Source: Rhizoclosmatium globosum
Lineage: Eukaryota > Chytridiomycota > Chytridiomycetes > Chytridiales > Chytriomycetaceae
Direction of reading: 5' to 3'
NCBI GenBank assembly: GCA_002104985.1
Contig: MCGO01000136.1
Location: 39,854-103,853, forward strand
DNA: 64,000 nt
Shown: in pieces, positions 61,786 to 64,000 of the stretch
Layout of the letters: each line of letters opens with the position of its first letter
How positions within the stretch are numbered: position 1 is the first letter of the stretch
Translations under genes and position numbers: made by a program
Notes under the pieces: generated by a model
Told to the model about the DNA's origin: nothing
Databases searched by the model: none
What the model saw: only the letters and a program-made list of their open reading frames with translations

Positions 61786-62823
61786 ATGGCTGAGATGATA
61801 TCAAGAAGCCGCAACGACGGTTTAAGCCACAAGTACCCCGAATCAAGCACAGTGCATAGTTCTATACAACTACGAAGGTCAATATCTTTCAGTTTATCGT
61901 GTTTCCCGGCCGAAGTTATTGATCTGATTGTGAGCTACTTGGATACTGAGTCGATCCTGCCATTCTGCCACACAATCAGACACCTACTTCCACTTTCAGA
62001 AACAATATTTAAAGTTGGCAGAGCGTTTGGAGTTCCCATCGATGAGATATGGCCAGCTTTCAACTTCCCAATGTCAAAACCACCACCACTCATAGCTGGT
62101 CAAGAAGACGACGACGAAGAAGAAGCGGAGGAGTTTATTCCACAGCCAATTGAGATACCCGTCGAACATATCGATGCTGTCAAGAGTCTCATCGTGTACC
62201 TCAATCGATACGGTGGATCTGCTCACATCAAGCCTACTACGCCTGAATACTTGACCAACATTATCCCATTAGCGCCACGACGAGTCTCCCTTTCCCTCTC
62301 CCTCATTTCCACAGGCCCAACACCTCCCCTCACAACACAACAAACAATATCTCTCCTCGAGAAGCTATCCATATTCGAAAACGTGCATATTACTCGATTC
62401 ACAATCACCGAGCACGATCCAAGTTTGCTTCCACATCTCGCACGGGCATTGACACAGTTTGCTCGTGTGGAACGGTTCCGTTGTTTCGGCCGTCTTGCAC
62501 CTACGCTTATTCCTGTACTTCCTAAAATCAATGGATTTACGAGTTTTAAGCTGTTCAAGGTAGATGATTTCCCTGTGAACGTGTTGAAGGAATGTGAGGA
62601 CTTGGAACGACTAAGTCTTGTTGTTGCGCGAAGTTTTTCGGTTGAGTTCGTACGGGATTTGATTGGTGTATTGCCTGCATGTCGGAAGTTGCGGTGGGTG
62701 ATGATTCCGAATTGGTATGAAGGTGCAAATGCAGATGAGGTTGAGAGGGCGTTGGAGGCTATTGGATGGAATCTAGAGAGGGACGTGTATAACTTTGTGT
62801 TTCATAAGGATGGAGTTCCATAA
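61786..62823 (+). CDS. F-box protein of the local expanded family (copy 6)
   Basis: Single exon, 345 aa from the ATG at 61786 (MAEMISRSRNDG). No CxCC cluster. The F-box is at ~38-80 (LSCFPAEVIDLIVSYLDTES, PFCHTIRHLLPLSETI), followed by WPAFNFPM, an acidic insert (DDDEEEAEEF), the family motif EIPVEHIDAVKSLIVYLNRYGGSAHI and repeated Leu-rich strands, ending AIGWNLERDVYNFVFH. The RYGGSA block is shared with copies 1, 2, 4 and 5 and identifies the family even where the F-box is diverged. Ends 67 nt before the CBP80 start region. Confidence 0.75.
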   Translation: MAEMISRSRNDGLSHKYPESSTVHSSIQLRRSISFSLSCFPAEVIDLIVSYLDTESILPFCHTIRHLLPLSETIFKVGRAFGVPIDEIWPAFNFPMSKPPPLIAGQEDDDEEEAEEFIPQPIEIPVEHIDAVKSLIVYLNRYGGSAHIKPTTPEYLTNIIPLAPRRVSLSLSLISTGPTPPLTTQQTISLLEKLSIFENVHITRFTITEHDPSLLPHLARALTQFARVERFRCFGRLAPTLIPVLPKINGFTSFKLFKVDDFPVNVLKECEDLERLSLVVARSFSVEFVRDLIGVLPACRKLRWVMIPNWYEGANADEVERALEAIGWNLERDVYNFVFHKDGVP

Positions 62824-62890
62824 TAATGAATGGAATTTAATTGTTTGGTTCTCTTTTCTTTTGTTGTCAACCAAACAAAACCGAGTCGAA

Positions 62891-64000
62891 ATGGCAGACC
62901 CAACGACTTGTGCACCTTCTGATTGACGTTGGAAATGTAAGTTATTAATTCATACCATTTTAGTAGCTTAATGCGCTGTTAGGCTGGTGAAATCAAGCGG
63001 GCGATGGACGACATTGTTGTAGTAGTGCTCAAAGACCTTCATCAGTTGAAGCCAACGCTCCTTTCGACTCTCATTCAATGGTACTTAATTTACCTTTCAT
63101 TGACAGAGTTCTCTAGCCTAATACACTGTTTCAATCGAAAGCATCACTGAAATCCCAATGAAGACCACAATCTACGGCTGTCTCACTGGTCTTCTCAACC
63201 TGCGAGATGCTCCTCTTGTTGGCCTTATTGTGGAAGAAACCAGCAGAGCCCTGGAAGATGCCGTCAGAGAAGGAGACTTTGTTTCAATGAAACTATTGGT
63301 GCGTTACCACTCCCTTTCAATCTCAGTCTGAATTTAACGTAATTATTCAGCTGCGATACTTTGGTGAACTTGTGAATGCGGGAGTCATCACGGGTCCTTC
63401 TTACCTTGACCTTGTGGCAAACCTTCTCATTGTTATTGAATCGCATGGAGTGAAACCACAGCTTATTGATGCAATTGTTTCAGTTGTCTTGGGTGCATTG
63501 CCTTGGGTGGGTTATTCGCCATTCTCCCACTTGAACTGACACGCAAAACAGGCTTCATTCCACCTCTCCCAAACTGATCCAGAAGGTTCAAGCTGTCATG
63601 TCCACTATTGAGTCTTATATTACAAAACGCCATGATTCTCTCCTCTCTGGATCTTGGCCAAGTATTCGACGCCTTGAAAGTCTATCGCGATTGTCCAGAC
63701 AACGAACCATACGTCCAAGTCGATGTAATATCCACAAGAAACCTCTCACCAATTCTAACTTCCCACAACAGCGACTCGAACACCTCTGGACCCAAATCCA
63801 AAACCTTCAGGCAAACGCATGGGACGAATCCCTCCTAATGCGTCCCGAAAAACTCTCTTTGAAGAACTCTCCCGCGGCACAAAACACCCCTCGCGACTTT
63901 TCAATGCCCACAAACTTCCACTTGACCGAAATCCCCGAACAAGAGCCCCTTTTCTGGGTCTTTGACGACTCCGTAAACACCCCCGAGCGTATCCTCGCCG
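62891..64000 (+). CDS. Nuclear cap-binding protein subunit 1 (CBP80), 5' part, cut by the window end
   Basis: Exons about ..-62936, 62983-63080, 63142-63298, 63351-63506, 63586-~63723, ~63772-64000+. Seen: LVHLLIDVGN|AGEIKRAMDD, MKTTIYGCLTGLLNLRD, FVSMKLL|LRYFGELVNAGVI, IDAIVSVVLGALPW, STIESYITKRHD, YVQVD|RLEHLWTQIQNLQ and LFWVFDDSV, in the order of the first MIF4G domain of CBP80 (binds the m7G cap with CBP20 in the nucleus). Two problems: the ATG at 62891 is one base out of frame with LVHLLID, and the frame shifts by one between KRHDSLL and FDALKVYRD near 63650. As the protein is normally conserved, indel errors are plausible. The 3' end lies outside. Confidence 0.8.

Noticed and set aside
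1..64000. CRISPR arrays, bacterial operons, ribosome-binding sites
   Set aside because: None present; splice sites, tRNAs and gene content are eukaryotic, and the only regular array has a 75-bp period with no spacers.

Overview
The window is nuclear DNA of a fungus. It carries Zn2Cys6 regulators, a protein O-mannosyltransferase, an ATP-type PEP carboxykinase, a fungal amino-acid permease, Cdc37, a TFIIH p62/Tfb1 homologue, V-ATPase subunit e, a mitochondrial uL11 and the cap-binding protein CBP80. Genes are dense and intron-rich; most introns are 45-100 nt with GT..AG ends. An early-diverging (chytrid-like) fungus fits the mix of fungal and protist-like architectures, but that is an inference. 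All exon coordinates were read by eye from reading frame, splice signals and comparison among paralogues within the window.

Layout. 1-1228: 3'-truncated amino-acid permease (-). 1.6-3.9 kb: two tandem F-box genes (-). 3.9-7.9 kb: a TPR protein with an unusual N-terminal domain, then a double-zinc-cluster regulator with an in-frame stop. 8.0-10.9 kb: tandem bZIP pair. 11.1-12.8 kb: convergent pair of Cys-rich surface proteins. 13.0-14.0 kb: tRNA-Arg(UCU) and a tRNA-Glu remnant. 14.2-22.4 kb: a region that looks mobile, with an inverted repeat, an intact Crypton/Ndc10-like tyrosine recombinase carrying zinc fingers, 75-bp tandem repeats, and a PIF1-like helicase with one frame break. 23.4-28.7 kb: a Cys-rich/TM/WW membrane protein, three unrecognised proteins, and a three-exon V-ATPase e gene. 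29-34.3 kb: mitochondrial uL11, a SNF2 ATPase with a bromodomain between its lobes, and a PLAC8 protein. 34.4-40.9 kb: three tandem double-zinc-cluster regulators (-), the middle one dead. 41.1-53.6 kb: mostly housekeeping genes (PMT, PNPOx/flavin reductase with frame breaks, PCK1, CDC37, TFB1) and tRNA-Pro(AGG). 53.8-62.8 kb: four more F-box genes plus a fragment, a broken DJ-1/PfpI-type gene, and a TAP-like hydrolase. 62.9 kb to the end: CBP80, cut by the window edge.

Three themes stand out. First, three families expanded locally: CxCC/coiled-coil/F-box, double Zn2Cys6, and bZIP. Second, there is a candidate mobile unit with recombinase and helicase. Third, single-base frame breaks recur in otherwise conserved genes, so either several genes are decaying or the assembly keeps indel errors; raw reads would decide.
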